Shown here piece by piece: positions 26,074-34,931 of a stretch of 64,000 nt of DNA; within the stretch, counting starts at the first letter, position 1, and every line of letters begins with the position of its first letter. The stretch comes from Anaerolineaceae bacterium (GTDB lineage: Bacteria; Chloroflexota; Anaerolineae; Aggregatilineales; Phototrophicaceae): positions 992,001-1,056,000 of the forward strand of contig PABP01000038.1 of assembly GCA_002699585.1 (NCBI GenBank), read 5' to 3'. The notes beneath the pieces were generated by a model. That model did no database searches. It saw nothing but the letters and a program-made list of their open reading frames with translations, and was not told where the DNA came from. Position numbers and translations under genes: made by a program.

Positions 26074-26096
26074 TCTTTGATAACTCTGGAGCCATC

Positions 26097-26564
26097 ATGT
26101 CGGAAACCTGGGACGCCCATCGCGTCGCCAATGAACTACTAGAGTCGATACCCCGCCTGAACAGGGCGATTTTTTTGTTTACGCATTCGCTGGAAGATGA
26201 TGACATCACCATACGCCAGATATTTACGCTGGATGCCTTGCGAGAAAACCCTATGACTGCCAGCGAAATCGCTCGGCGGCGCAACGTCAGCTTGCAATCC
26301 GTAAGCTCCTTGACCCAGGGATTAGTCGAGCGTGGGTTGTTGACACGGGTGCGTAAGCCAGATGATCGTCGTCAATATCTGCTGCAAGTCACTGACGCAG
26401 GTGTGGAATTGACCGAACGTATTAAGAGCGAGGTCGTTGATCACGCCGCTTCCTTGATCAGTGGCATGACAGACGAGGAACTGGCTGCAGCCAGCGTCTT
26501 TTTGCCAGCACTTCAGCGGCAAACGGCTCTCTCCCCTCCACCATCAGATGCATCCTGCCCATAG
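26097..26564 (+). CDS. MarR-family transcriptional regulator
   Basis: The ATG at 26097 is preceded by GGAGCCATC; an in-frame TTG at 26061 lies within the operator palindrome and is unlikely. The 155 residues contain the winged helix: TASEIARRRNVSLQSVSSLTQGLVERGLLTRVRKPDDRRQYLLQVT (recognition helix and the DDRR wing). MarR regulators release DNA on binding a small phenolic or drug-like ligand. The ABC exporter pair 210 bases downstream is the probable target. Confidence 0.92.
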   Translation: MSETWDAHRVANELLESIPRLNRAIFLFTHSLEDDDITIRQIFTLDALRENPMTASEIARRRNVSLQSVSSLTQGLVERGLLTRVRKPDDRRQYLLQVTDAGVELTERIKSEVVDHAASLISGMTDEELAAASVFLPALQRQTALSPPPSDASCP

Positions 26565-26773
26565 CAACCAACACCTGTTTTGTGTGGTCGCTAGCGGCCA
26601 TAGCGTATGGATCGTCGCCAGGTATTCACTTGCAACGATCCTGTTGATGGAGCCGTATGAAGATTATCAGGCTCTGCAAAACCGTTCCCGATCCATGTTG
26701 ATCGCCCTTTTCGACCGAGCGTGTTCGATTGACCATCGACGCCTGACATCATTGTGAGGAAAACAAGAAGCAT

Positions 26774-29020
26774 ATGATTCGATTATCTGGTTACGTCAAG
26801 CCCTTCCTGGGCATCGTCATCGCCGCAATTGCGCTGCTGTTCATGCAGGCGATAGCCGATCTGTCGTTGCCGTACTATACGGGCAACATCGTCAATGTGG
26901 GTATCCAGCAGAGCGGCATTGAAGATGCCGTTCCGATGGCGATCCGCCAATCGCAGATGGACAAGCTCACGCTGTTCATGAGCCAAGAAGAAGCCGATCA
27001 GGTCCTGGCCGCTTTTAGACTGGAAGACGCCTCATCTGCTGAACAAGATACGCTGGATGCCTACCCGGTCCTGGCCGATGAACCTGTTTATATTTTGCAG
27101 GACAACAGCCCGGAAACAATCGAGGCGTTGAACCCGATTATGGGCAAAGCCTGGTTGGTCGTCAGCGGCATTGAACAAGCGGCGTCAGGTGATGAAAGCA
27201 ACTCGGCAATCAGTATGCCAGACAATATGACGCTGGATCTGTCATCCTTGCCCGATGGTGTGGATGTCTTCACCGTCATGCGCAATCTGCCGGATGCCAT
27301 GCGCGGCCCTATCCTTGAGCAGATCGATGAGCGCATGGGTGCCTTGCCAGAAAGTATGCTGGTGCAAGCGTCCGTGAGTGCCGTTAAGAGCGAATACGAC
27401 GCGCTCGGTATGGATACAGGCACCCTACAGAACAATTATGTCATCAGCACGGGTTTGACGATGCTGGCGATTTCGCTGTTTTCCGGTGCGTGTACGATTA
27501 CAGTCGGTTATCTGGCGGCAAGAACCGCTGCCGGTATGGCTCGTAACTTGCGCAAAGACCTCTTCACCAAAGTTGAGGGCTTCTCACATCATGAGTTCAA
27601 CAAGTTCTCGGTTTCGTCATTGATTACGCGCACGACCAACGACATCACCCAGCTACAGATGCTGATGGTCATGTTGATCCGTATCGCCTTCTATGCGCCG
27701 ATTATGGGCGTGGGCGGGATCATTATGGCGCTGAACACGGATGCGACCATGTGGTGGACCATCGCACTGGCTGTAGCCGCCCTGCTAACCTTGATTACAG
27801 TCATGTTCTCGCTGGTGTTGCCCAAGTTCCGCATCATCCAGAACCTGACCGACCGCTTGAACCTGGTCGCTCGTGAAAATCTGTCGGGCATGATGGTTAT
27901 CCGGGCGTTCAATACACAGTCCTTTGAAGAAAAGCGCTTCGATAAAGCGAACGTCGACCTGACCGATACCAACCTGTTCGTCAGTCGGGCGATGGCAGCC
28001 ATGATGCCGATGATGATGCTCATCATGAACCTGGCCAGCATCCTGATTATCTGGGTGGGTGCCCATCAAGTAGCAGCTTCGTCGATGCAGGTGGGCGATA
28101 TGATCGCCTTCATGCAGTATGCGATGCAGGTTGTCATGAGCTTCTTGATGATTTCGATCATGTTCATCATGGTGCCGCGTGCGGCTGTTTCAGCAGATCG
28201 TATTGCTGATGTGATCGAAACAGAAACGATCATCAAAGATCCTAAGCAGCCGACCCAGTTCCCGGCAAACTTCGACGCCAGTGTGGAATTCCGCAATGTG
28301 TCGTTCCGTTACCCTGGCGCAGAAGAAGATGTCCTGCATAACCTGAACTTTACCGCCAAACCAGGCCAGACAACGGCCATTATCGGCTCCACCGGCAGCG
28401 GCAAATCCACATTGGTGAACTTGCTGCCACGCTTCTATGATGTCACCGATGGTGAAGTGCTTATCAGCGGCGTGGACATCCGCGATGTCACGCAGCATGA
28501 TTTGCGAGCGAAGCTGGGTTTCAACCCACAGAAGGCCGTTCTGTTCAGTGGCACGATTGAGAGCAACCTGCGCTATGCCGATGAAAATGCTTCCGAAACA
28601 GAATTAAAGGGAGCGACACACATCGCCCAGGCGGATGAATTCATCAAGGACAAACCAGAGGGCCTGGAAACAGAAATTGCCCAGGGGGGCAGCAATGTTT
28701 CCGGTGGTCAACGGCAGCGCTTGGCGATTGCCCGGTCGCTGGTCAAAGACCCGCCGATCTACATCTTCGATGATAGTTTTTCCGCATTGGACTATAAGAC
28801 GGATTCCGCATTGCGCCGCGCCCTACGTGAACGCACCCAGAACAGCACCGTCATCGTCATCAGCCAGCGCGTATCGACCATTAAACAGGCCGAGCAAATT
28901 ATCGTGCTGGACCAGGGCAAAATCGTTGGCAAAGGCACACATGACGAATTGATGGAGAGCAGTGAAGTCTATCGAGAGATTGCCCAGTCGCAGTTAAGCA
29001 TGGAGGAACTGGCATCATGA
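26774..29020 (+). CDS. Heterodimeric ABC exporter subunit 1 (degenerate ATPase site, large TM1-TM2 domain)
   Basis: The 748-residue protein has TM1 at about 12-32, then a roughly 190-residue hydrophilic insertion before TM2 (about 225), presumably an extracytoplasmic domain. The remaining TMs and nucleotide-binding domain follow: Walker A STGSGKST (near 538), signature NVSGGQRQ (near 641), Walker B IYIFDDS, where Asp replaces the catalytic Glu, and an H-loop replaced by Gln (VISQRVS). So this half carries the non-catalytic site of an asymmetric exporter such as TM287/288 or BmrCD. The last four bases (ATGA) overlap subunit 2. Confidence 0.92.
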   Translation: MIRLSGYVKPFLGIVIAAIALLFMQAIADLSLPYYTGNIVNVGIQQSGIEDAVPMAIRQSQMDKLTLFMSQEEADQVLAAFRLEDASSAEQDTLDAYPVLADEPVYILQDNSPETIEALNPIMGKAWLVVSGIEQAASGDESNSAISMPDNMTLDLSSLPDGVDVFTVMRNLPDAMRGPILEQIDERMGALPESMLVQASVSAVKSEYDALGMDTGTLQNNYVISTGLTMLAISLFSGACTITVGYLAARTAAGMARNLRKDLFTKVEGFSHHEFNKFSVSSLITRTTNDITQLQMLMVMLIRIAFYAPIMGVGGIIMALNTDATMWWTIALAVAALLTLITVMFSLVLPKFRIIQNLTDRLNLVARENLSGMMVIRAFNTQSFEEKRFDKANVDLTDTNLFVSRAMAAMMPMMMLIMNLASILIIWVGAHQVAASSMQVGDMIAFMQYAMQVVMSFLMISIMFIMVPRAAVSADRIADVIETETIIKDPKQPTQFPANFDASVEFRNVSFRYPGAEEDVLHNLNFTAKPGQTTAIIGSTGSGKSTLVNLLPRFYDVTDGEVLISGVDIRDVTQHDLRAKLGFNPQKAVLFSGTIESNLRYADENASETELKGATHIAQADEFIKDKPEGLETEIAQGGSNVSGGQRQRLAIARSLVKDPPIYIFDDSFSALDYKTDSALRRALRERTQNSTVIVISQRVSTIKQAEQIIVLDQGKIVGKGTHDELMESSEVYREIAQSQLSMEELAS

Positions 29021-30921
29021 GTGAAAATAAACAGAACAACGGCGCACGAGCAACAAGCGCACCACCCAGGGGCAGGGGTCCGGGGCATGGTGGCCCCATG
29101 GGCGGCATGGGCGGCAGCGGCGAAAAAGCGCGTGACTTTAGCGGTACGATGCGCCAGCTTATCGACTACCTGAGCGAGTATCGGTTGGCGATTGTCATCG
29201 TGCTGATCTTCGCGATGGCCTCAACTATCTTTGCGATTGTTGGCCCGAAGATCCTGGGTGAAGCAACCACCAAGCTATTCGAGGGTGTGGTTGCACAGTT
29301 AGCTGGCACAGGTGACGGCATCGACTTTGAGTTCATCGGCAACATTATTTTGCTGCTGCTGGTCCTGTACGTCATTTCGACTGTCTTCCGCTATGTTCAG
29401 GGGTGGATCATGGCCGGTGTGGCCATGCGCGTCACCTATAATATGCGCAAGGACATCTCTGAAAAGATGAACCGTCTGCCGCTGGGCTACTTCGACAAGA
29501 CCAGCCAGGGCGAAGTGCTCTCGCGCATCACCAACGATGTCGATACGGTCAGCCAGACGCTGAACCAGAGCCTGAGCCAAATCGTGACTTCTGTGACAAC
29601 AGTCATCGGCATCCTGGTGATGATGCTGTCGATTAGTGTGTCTATGACCATTGCGACGATTCTGGTCTTCCCGCTCTCGTTCGTCATCATTGCGGTGGTC
29701 ATCAAGCAATCCCAGAAGTACTTTAAGCAACAGCAAGAGTACCTGGGCCATCTGAACGGCCACGTTGAAGAGATGTACGGCGGCCATGATGTGATGAAGG
29801 CCTACAATGGCGAAGCACGCAGTATTAAAGCGTTCGAGGTCTATAACGATACGCTGTATAACACCGCCTGGAAGTCACAGTTCTTATCCGGCTTGCTGAT
29901 GCCGATCATGACCTTTGTCGGCAACCTGGGTTATGTGGTCGTGTCGCTGATTGGTGGCTACCTGGCTATCCAGGGCGCGATCACGGTTGGCGATATTCAG
30001 GCCTTCATCCAGTATTCGCGCCAGTTCATGCAACCGATCGCACAGATCGCCAATATCTCCAATGTGCTGCAACAAACCGCAGCAGCAGCGGAGCGCGTGT
30101 TTGAATTCCTGGCTGAAGAAGAAGAAATTCCGAATACGACCACGCCAGAGAAAGCCGAAGACATCCAGGGTCATGTAACCTTTGAGCATGTCAAGTTCGG
30201 CTACAATGACGACGAGATGATTATCCATGACTTGTCGGCAGAAGTTCATCCCGGCCAAAAGATCGCTATCGTCGGGCCAACCGGTGCCGGCAAGACGACC
30301 ATCGTCAAGCTGCTGATGCGCTTCTATGATGTGACCGATGGCGCCATCCGCGTTGATGGGTACGACATCCGCGATTTCACCCGTTACGACCTCCGTCAGG
30401 CGATGGGTATGGTGTTGCAAGATGCGTGGCTGTATAACGACACCATCATGGAAAATATCCGCTATGGGCGTCTGGATGCGACGGATGAAGAAGTCATCGA
30501 AGCGGCCAAAGCAGCGCATGTCGATCACTTTGTACGGACGCTGCCGGACGGCTATCAGACGGTGCTCGATGAAGAGTCCGGCAATGTATCAGCAGGTCAG
30601 AAGCAGTTGCTGACGATTGCCCGTGTCATCCTGGCGGACCCGCGTATGCTCATCCTGGACGAAGCCACCAGCTCGGTCGATACCCGTACCGAACTGCTCA
30701 TCCAGCGGGCAATGGACGGCCTGATGGAAGGTCGCACCAGCTTTGTGATCGCCCACCGCCTATCGACCATTCGCAATGCGGATTCGATCCTGGTGATGCG
30801 CGATGGCGATGTGGTCGAGCAAGGTAACCACGAGGACTTGCTGGAACGCGGCGGCTTCTATGCCGAGCTGTACAACAGCCAGTTCGAGGTCAAGGACGAG
30901 CTAACACCTAGCGTCGCATAG
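29017..30921 (+). CDS. Heterodimeric ABC exporter subunit 2 (catalytic half)
   Basis: The 634-residue protein begins with a disordered Gly/Pro/Arg-rich segment (about 45 residues), then six TM helices and a nucleotide-binding domain with Walker A GPTGAGKTT (near 420), Walker B LILDEATSS with the catalytic Glu, and H-loop VIAHRLS. Its signature reads NVSAGQK, less canonical than in subunit 1, again typical of a heterodimer with one active and one degenerate site. The pair likely exports drugs, lipids or a peptide; the MarR neighbour favours xenobiotic efflux. Confidence 0.93.
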   Translation: MSENKQNNGARATSAPPRGRGPGHGGPMGGMGGSGEKARDFSGTMRQLIDYLSEYRLAIVIVLIFAMASTIFAIVGPKILGEATTKLFEGVVAQLAGTGDGIDFEFIGNIILLLLVLYVISTVFRYVQGWIMAGVAMRVTYNMRKDISEKMNRLPLGYFDKTSQGEVLSRITNDVDTVSQTLNQSLSQIVTSVTTVIGILVMMLSISVSMTIATILVFPLSFVIIAVVIKQSQKYFKQQQEYLGHLNGHVEEMYGGHDVMKAYNGEARSIKAFEVYNDTLYNTAWKSQFLSGLLMPIMTFVGNLGYVVVSLIGGYLAIQGAITVGDIQAFIQYSRQFMQPIAQIANISNVLQQTAAAAERVFEFLAEEEEIPNTTTPEKAEDIQGHVTFEHVKFGYNDDEMIIHDLSAEVHPGQKIAIVGPTGAGKTTIVKLLMRFYDVTDGAIRVDGYDIRDFTRYDLRQAMGMVLQDAWLYNDTIMENIRYGRLDATDEEVIEAAKAAHVDHFVRTLPDGYQTVLDEESGNVSAGQKQLLTIARVILADPRMLILDEATSSVDTRTELLIQRAMDGLMEGRTSFVIAHRLSTIRNADSILVMRDGDVVEQGNHEDLLERGGFYAELYNSQFEVKDELTPSVA

Positions 30922-30941
30922 GTACCTGGTAACATAAGCAA

Positions 30942-30970
30942 AAAACGCCCTCTCGTGTAGAGGGCGTTTT
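30942..30970 (+). terminator. Bidirectional intrinsic terminator
   Basis: AAAACGCCCTCT / AGAGGGCGTTTT stem with a five-base loop and A/T runs, between the convergent ABC exporter and GH172 genes. Confidence 0.92.
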
Positions 30971-30985
30971 TTATTGGGCACAGCG

Positions 30986-32068
30986 CTAGATGACTTCCAG
31001 AAATTCAAAAGCGGGCAACTGAGGGAAAGGCGCGTGTGGCTCGGACTGGTACCAGAAGGCCGTCGACGCAAGGTCGTCTTGTAGAGGCAGATACGTACCG
31101 TTGTGCCGCCAGCCCAGCGCCTGGATCGTCACACGCAAATCTTCCTGAAAGCGAATCGGGTCCATGATATGCCAGCGATACATACCAAAGCGCTGCTGGC
31201 TGTTGTAAGCATCATGGGGGTTAATCACTTGATGGAAGCCCAGATAAGGCGTCGAAAAGGCTTTATACGTGCCTTGGGGCTCTTCAAAACTCCAGGCACC
31301 GCCGAAGTAATCTTCAGTTCCCGTGCCGCAGATGGTCGGATAGGTATCGTCACCATCCATGAAGAACTTCATTTCGCCTTCTCCCCACCAGCCTTTGTTA
31401 TTGCTGCCCCAGGCGATGTAGGTGCCGACATAGTGCCCCTGGCCTTTGACGCCTTCTAGCAGCGTGTGATCCGTTTTATAGGGCAGTGGATTGCTGCGCC
31501 GCCACTGCGCATGCAGGTAAGCAGCATCCTCAGGCACGTCGGTGAGGGCGTAGGTAATCTGATAATAAAAGCCCCTGAGTTCTTCCTCAACCAGATTTTC
31601 AATGGTGATGCGGGCATGTTTGCGGAATGGCATCTGCCAATAACTATTAAAGCCACCCGCCGTATTCACGGCTATCGGGATCGAACTGACGCTGCTGCGC
31701 TCACACCAGCCATTGCAGAAGAAATCGCCCAGAGGCACTTCAATTGATGGCGTTTCTTCTTTGTCCCAATAGAAGCGAATGACGAGCTTACGCCACATAC
31801 TCGGATGGCAGGTCAACCAGATATGCTGAATGACGCCGGGTCCGTCGATGTTAGCCAGGGTAACGGTCTTTAGCGGTTGAATGTGGATGCTGGGCGAGAC
31901 TTTCCAACCGCGGCCAAGACCGTGCGCGGCTTTCTCGCCCGTGCCGGATGTCGCCATGCCGCCCTTGCCCTTCTCGCCTGTGAAGTTTTCCGCGCTGATG
32001 GAGCGCGTCTGGGCGTTGGACAGCAGCGATAGATTACCAAGATGCATATCTAAGCCATTAAATGCCAT
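30986..32068 (-). CDS. Glycoside hydrolase family 172 (DUF2961) protein
   Basis: The 360-residue protein has the DUF2961 hallmarks: GPGVIQHIWLTC, VPLGDFFCNGW, GGFNSYWQMPFRKHARITIEN and GTGTEDYFGGAWSFE with the conserved acidic residues of the double jelly roll. Characterised GH172 members act on fructofuranosides or arabinofuranosides (for example difructose dianhydride I). There is no signal peptide, so it is cytoplasmic and would act on imported oligosaccharides. ATG follows AAGGAG. Confidence 0.9.
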   Translation of the reverse strand: MAFNGLDMHLGNLSLLSNAQTRSISAENFTGEKGKGGMATSGTGEKAAHGLGRGWKVSPSIHIQPLKTVTLANIDGPGVIQHIWLTCHPSMWRKLVIRFYWDKEETPSIEVPLGDFFCNGWCERSSVSSIPIAVNTAGGFNSYWQMPFRKHARITIENLVEEELRGFYYQITYALTDVPEDAAYLHAQWRRSNPLPYKTDHTLLEGVKGQGHYVGTYIAWGSNNKGWWGEGEMKFFMDGDDTYPTICGTGTEDYFGGAWSFEEPQGTYKAFSTPYLGFHQVINPHDAYNSQQRFGMYRWHIMDPIRFQEDLRVTIQALGWRHNGTYLPLQDDLASTAFWYQSEPHAPFPQLPAFEFLEVI

Positions 32069-32097
32069 GTTTTAATCTCCTTGAATAAGAAAATAAA

Positions 32098-32124
32098 AAG
32101 CGGAACACATCGTGTGCTCCGCTT
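32098..32124 (-). terminator. Intrinsic terminator of the feo operon
   Basis: AAGCGGAACACA / TGTGCTCCGCTT stem with one mismatch, followed on the minus strand by TTTTTATTTTC. Confidence 0.75.
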
Positions 32125-32189
32125 ATGATATGTGTTTTGGATTATTTATGCCTGCACTGGCCCTAAATCCATCCCTGCGAATTTGATTC

Positions 32190-33623
32190 CTAAACCAGGT
32201 TTAGCAGGTGCGCGATTGTCGTCGTTGTGAAGGTGACAGCGACACCCATCGCTATCGGCAGGAAAGTGGCAACAGCGGTCCATTTGGCGCTCTTGGTTTC
32301 CGTCCAGATGGTCCAGATGGTCGTGCTGCATGGGTTATGCAACAAGCTGAACAGCATCAGGTTTACAGCCGTTAACAGCGTCCAATCGCCGACCTGCGTC
32401 AGTACGTTGTAGACCTGGGCATTTTCCAGTTCCAACATGACGCCAGCTTGTGCCCCGGCAACGCCACCGAGGGTCATGGTCAGCATCAACACGGTGGGGA
32501 TGACGATCTCGTTCGCCGGGATCGCCACAATATAGGCCACCAAAATGACGCCGTTCAGGCCGAGTACCATGCCTAGCGGGTTCAAGAAGTTGACCAGATG
32601 CGCTGCGATGCTGGCATCGCCAAGCATGATGTTGCTGCTCAGCCAGATGACCGCCCCAGCAGGCGCAGCCATCATGATGGCACGCCAGAGCACAATCAGG
32701 GTGCGGTCAATGATGGACGTGTAAAGCGTGCGCCAAATTTGTGGCGGACGATATGGCGGTAGCTCCAGGCTGAAGACGGATGTTTCGCCCTTGAGCCAGG
32801 TGCGCGATAGTCCCCAGGAAACGAGCAAGGAGAAGACAATACCCAGTACGGCGACGGTCATCACGCTGAGGGCGGCAATGAGGCTCGCTAACGCTGGCGG
32901 GGCCATCGCCCCAATAAAGATCGTGCCCATCAGGATCAGGGTCGGCCAGCGGCCATTACAAATGCTGAAGTTGTTGGTGATGATAGCAATCAGACGTTCA
33001 CGCGGGCTGTCAATAATGCGTGTGGAGACGACACCAGCGGCGTTGCAGCCGAAGCCCATCATCATGGAAAGCGATTGCTTGCCATGTGTACCCGCTTTGG
33101 CAAACAGACGATCCAGATTGAAGGCCACGCGCGGCAGATAGCCAAAATCTTCCAGCAAGGTGAAAAGCGGGAAGAAAATCGCCATTGGCGGCAGCATAAC
33201 TGCGATAACCCAGGCTGTCGCCAAATAAATGCCATCGATGGTCAAGCCAGAAAGCCAAGTTGGCAGGCTGAGAGCGGTCGCTGCCTGATGAAGCCAGCCA
33301 TACACATGCGTGAGTAGCAAATCGCTCAGCATTTGTGAGGGAATATTGGCCCCAGCAATGGTGATCCAGAAGACGACCAGGAACATGAAGCCCATGGCGA
33401 TGAAGCCGAAAATCGGATGCGTCAGGATGCGATCCAGAGTGCGATCAAAGGTCAGGTTGGCTTTTTGGGTGTCACGGCTGACGCTGGTGCTGGCGATCTG
33501 AGCCGCATCAGCATAGATGGCGGTCATCACCTTGTCATGATAATCGTCGCTGAGTTCCGCGCGGAGCTGTTTGGCAGTGTCTAAGATGCTTGGTTTGGGC
33601 TGCTCGCCCATATTGCGTGTCAT
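32190..33623 (-). CDS. feoB: FeoB membrane domain encoded as a separate gene
   Basis: The 477-residue product corresponds to the transmembrane part of FeoB: a soluble linker (TAIYADAAQIASTS), the first TM block with HPIFGFIAMGFMFLVVFWITI, the Gate-1 motif FFPLFTLLEDFGYLPR followed by MMGFGCNAAG, and the second Gate block with LMLFSLLHNPCSTTIWTIW. The cysteines of the gates (GCNAAG, NPCSTT) are conserved. Its ATG overlaps the stop of the GTPase gene by four bases, so the two chains are translationally coupled and should assemble into one ferrous iron transporter. Confidence 0.93.
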   Translation of the reverse strand: MTRNMGEQPKPSILDTAKQLRAELSDDYHDKVMTAIYADAAQIASTSVSRDTQKANLTFDRTLDRILTHPIFGFIAMGFMFLVVFWITIAGANIPSQMLSDLLLTHVYGWLHQAATALSLPTWLSGLTIDGIYLATAWVIAVMLPPMAIFFPLFTLLEDFGYLPRVAFNLDRLFAKAGTHGKQSLSMMMGFGCNAAGVVSTRIIDSPRERLIAIITNNFSICNGRWPTLILMGTIFIGAMAPPALASLIAALSVMTVAVLGIVFSLLVSWGLSRTWLKGETSVFSLELPPYRPPQIWRTLYTSIIDRTLIVLWRAIMMAAPAGAVIWLSSNIMLGDASIAAHLVNFLNPLGMVLGLNGVILVAYIVAIPANEIVIPTVLMLTMTLGGVAGAQAGVMLELENAQVYNVLTQVGDWTLLTAVNLMLFSLLHNPCSTTIWTIWTETKSAKWTAVATFLPIAMGVAVTFTTTTIAHLLNLV

Positions 33624-34453
33624 GAGATAGCTTCTACGGCTATGAGTGGTTCACGGGTCGGTTGCTGTAAGACAGCAGGCTGCGTCAGATTGCCCAGGCG
33701 ATTGTCACGAATGGCTTGTTCGATGCTTTCGTCGCCATCGAGTAAGCGCAGGGCCACCCAACGGGCATTCGGCAGGCCGGGATAAATGGCCTCAATCTGG
33801 TCGATGAGCGTGTTCAATGCCCCTTCGAGCTGGGCATCGGTCTGGCGAACGCGGTGCGGTTTGGTAGCGATCTTCTGACGAGCAACCTGTTCAACGGCGT
33901 CCAGTAGTTCGGGAATACCCTGCATCTGACGGGCGGCCATTGGCACGACGGGCACACCCAGCTTACGCGAGAGGTGGCGCACATCGATCTCGATGCCGTG
34001 CCGTTCGGCTTCATCTATCAGGTTGAGCGCGACAACGACGCGGTCCGTGATTTGCAGGATTTGCAGCGCCAGGTTGAGGTTGCGCTCCAGCCGGGTGGCA
34101 TCCACCACAACGATAGTGACGGAAGGCTGGCCAAACAGGATGAAGTTACGAGCGATTTCTTCATCGGTGCTGGTAGAAAGCAGCGAGTAAGTCCCCGGAA
34201 GATCGACCAGTTTGTAGGTCTTGTCGTTATAGGTAAAGCCACCTTCGGCACGGGCAACGGTCTTACCGGGCCAGTTGCCGACATGCTGACGCAGGCCAGT
34301 CAGTGCGTTGAAGACGGTACTTTTGCCTGTATTGGGATTACCCGCCAGGGCGATGACATAATCCGCGCCTTCCGCACTGACGCCGAGCTTCTTCAAGCTA
34401 GAGGCGTTATAGGCTGGGCAAGTTTCGCAGTTGGGCATGATTTGCGTGGTCAT
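33620..34453 (-). CDS. feoB: FeoB GTPase domain encoded as a separate gene
   Basis: The 277-residue protein has G1 GNPNTGKS (38-45), G3 DLPG (84-87), G4 NLID (144-147) and the FeoB-specific HVGNWPGKTV switch region. The guanine-dissociation-inhibitor helical region follows and the chain ends in a polar tail before any TM. An N-terminal CETCPAY motif might bind metal. It overlaps feoA by four bases (start) and the membrane-domain gene by four bases (end). The split lies exactly in the linker between the domains, so it looks like a real gene fission and not a sequencing error. Confidence 0.93.
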   Translation of the reverse strand: MTTQIMPNCETCPAYNASSLKKLGVSAEGADYVIALAGNPNTGKSTVFNALTGLRQHVGNWPGKTVARAEGGFTYNDKTYKLVDLPGTYSLLSTSTDEEIARNFILFGQPSVTIVVVDATRLERNLNLALQILQITDRVVVALNLIDEAERHGIEIDVRHLSRKLGVPVVPMAARQMQGIPELLDAVEQVARQKIATKPHRVRQTDAQLEGALNTLIDQIEAIYPGLPNARWVALRLLDGDESIEQAIRDNRLGNLTQPAVLQQPTREPLIAVEAIS

Positions 34454-34746
34454 GAGCGTTCCGTTTCCGTCGATTCAGTGGACAAATCAATTTCGGGTGT
34501 GTCAGCGGTAATGGGTTCGATTTCGATTTCCTGGGCCTGGGAGCGCCGCAGAGCGATCAAGCTTTCGCGTACGCGGTAAGCAGTCGGATCACCGAGGGGA
34601 CTGGTGAGTTCTACAGTGAGGGACGTCCCTGGCAGGATGCCCAGGTCCATCAAGCGGCGGCGATTGCTCCCGGTACAGGTCAGGTTGGTGACGATGCCGG
34701 ATTGTCCGCGTTGCAATTGATCGAGTGTGCTTGACATTTTATACAT
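34450..34746 (-). CDS. feoA: FeoA, SH3-like partner of the ferrous iron transporter
   Basis: The 98-residue protein has the FeoA core: CTGSNRRRLMDLGILPGTSLTVEL and DPTAYRVRESLIALRRSQAQEIEIEPI. A C-terminal acidic Ser/Thr-rich tail is extra. FeoA associates with FeoB. The start could be residue 1 or 4 (MYKM). It is the first gene of the feoA-feoB operon with a strong promoter upstream. Confidence 0.93.
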   Translation of the reverse strand: MYKMSSTLDQLQRGQSGIVTNLTCTGSNRRRLMDLGILPGTSLTVELTSPLGDPTAYRVRESLIALRRSQAQEIEIEPITADTPEIDLSTESTETERS

Positions 34747-34779
34747 CTATCAATTTAGAGTTTTAACGTTCTAATGTGT

Positions 34780-34808
34780 ATTTTAGACCCACCTAAATTA
34801 CTTGTCAA
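34780..34808 (-). promoter_or_regulatory. feo promoter with DtxR/MntR-like palindrome
   Basis: On the minus strand TTGACA (34808-34803), 17-base spacer, TAAAAT (34785-34780). The spacer and -10 contain the inverted repeat TTTAG-N6-CTAAA (34797-34782), resembling TTAGG-type boxes of DtxR/IdeR/MntR regulators. Binding there would block RNA polymerase, consistent with iron repression of feo. Confidence 0.65.
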
Positions 34809-34853
34809 GCAATTGGACCGATTGGTTCATGAGCATGTCATAGCCAAATAAAA

Positions 34854-34883
34854 AGAGCACAGATGAGGGGGCATCCGTGCTCT
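34854..34883 (-). terminator. Intrinsic terminator of the LLM flavoprotein gene
   Basis: AGAGCACAGATG / CATCCGTGCTCT stem with one mismatch, followed on the minus strand by CTTTTTATTTGG. Confidence 0.75.
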
Positions 34884-34931
34884 GAAATGGTGAATTTGTA
34901 AAGGTTTATTTGATTGGCTTAAACAAGCGAA

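Noticed and set aside
26548-26757. Short frame between marR and the ABC exporter
   Set aside because: Overlaps the marR end, has no ribosome-binding site and no coding character.
33620-33623. FeoB frameshift instead of two genes
   Set aside because: The second half has its own ATG overlapping the stop and both halves are complete domains; no homopolymer run lies at the junction.
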